Source of the DNA: Promethearchaeota archaeon
GTDB taxonomy: Archaea; Asgardarchaeota; Lokiarchaeia; Sigyniarchaeales; Promethearchaeaceae
Direction: 5' to 3'
DNA length: 5,314 bases
NCBI GenBank assembly: GCA_014729055.1
Contig: WJKO01000222.1
Location: forward strand, 1-5,314
Part shown: one piece after another, positions 5,245 through 5,314 of the stretch
How the letters are laid out: each line of letters starts with the position of its first letter
How positions within the stretch are numbered: position 1 is the first letter of the stretch
Translations under genes and position numbers: made by a program
The notes under the pieces: generated by a model
What the model saw: only the letters and a program-made list of their open reading frames with translations
Databases searched by the model: none
What the model was told of the DNA's origin: nothing

Positions 5245-5314
5245 ATGCTTTTTAAAAATTATAAATTAGCAATAAAGACTTCTAAACGGGAAGACTTTGT
5301 CGATATTTTAGAGG
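5245..5314 (+). CDS. YjbQ/UPF0047-like protein (3' end missing)
   Basis: Only the first 23 codons are present, MLFKNYKLAIKTSKREDF and onward to the window edge. The segment 'YKLAIKTSKREDFVDI' matches the N-terminal strand of the YjbQ/UPF0047 family ('..eitlkTkkReeFvDIT..'), small soluble trimeric beta proteins of about 130-140 residues, some of which are annotated as secondary thiamine-phosphate synthases. The residue pattern, including the T-x-x-R-x-x-F-V-D-I spacing, supports the call, but the match is short and the catalytic His region is outside the window. No clear Shine-Dalgarno site precedes the ATG; the upstream frame is closed by a TAA at 5209. The start is placed at the first ATG. 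A TATA-like box lies about 55 bases upstream. Confidence 0.55.
   Translation, partial: MLFKNYKLAIKTSKREDFVDILE

Noticed and set aside
1..5314. CRISPR array, tRNA, rRNA, insertion sequence or prophage signals
   Set aside because: No spaced direct repeats, cloverleaf, conserved rRNA segments, transposase or integrase motifs were seen in any part of the window.

Overview
The window looks like AT-rich archaeal DNA. The evidence is TATA-box-like promoter elements in place of bacterial -35/-10 boxes, oligo-T tracts after genes, Shine-Dalgarno sites such as AGGAGG, and two secreted proteins rich in N-X-S/T sequons with a single C-terminal membrane anchor. One of these carries an 'IPGFP' segment before its last membrane helix, a style of surface anchor I associate with Asgard (Promethearchaeati) and related archaea. 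That lineage guess is inference. No rRNA, tRNA, mobile element or CRISPR array was found.

Layout. (1) Positions 3-437, plus strand: 3' part of a GNAT N-acetyltransferase whose start lies outside the window. (2) Positions 438-776: an AT-rich stretch with T/A tracts likely to act as terminators and one possible 31-residue membrane peptide on the minus strand (520-615). (3) Positions 777-989, minus strand: a dodecin-family protein with its own TATA-like promoter. It lacks the two residues that classical dodecins use to hold flavin. (4) Positions 1133-2920, minus strand: a 595-residue protein with five predicted membrane helices followed by a sialidase/BNR-repeat beta-propeller, which the charge pattern places outside the cell. 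(5) Positions 2921-3086: a divergent promoter region, with a possible 12-codon leader ORF overlapping the next start codon. (6) Positions 3087-3845 and 3846-5147, plus strand: two surface proteins in a tight operon (stop and start codons abut). The first is a small anchored ectodomain. The second has a glycosylation-rich ectodomain whose N-terminal part resembles a non-catalytic class I glutamine-amidotransferase-like fold, then a membrane helix and a long acidic/basic cytoplasmic tail. (7) Positions 5148-5244: hairpins, an oligo-T terminator and a TATA-like element. (8) From 5245: the first 23 codons of a protein resembling the YjbQ/UPF0047 family.

How the genes fit together. The centre of the window (1133-5147) is a cell-surface neighbourhood: an outward-facing glycan-directed domain divergently transcribed from a two-gene operon of anchored, probably glycosylated surface proteins. 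A shared role in handling the cell envelope or external glycans is plausible but unproven. The flanking genes (GNAT, dodecin, YjbQ-like) are soluble housekeeping or metabolic proteins with no evident link to that cluster.
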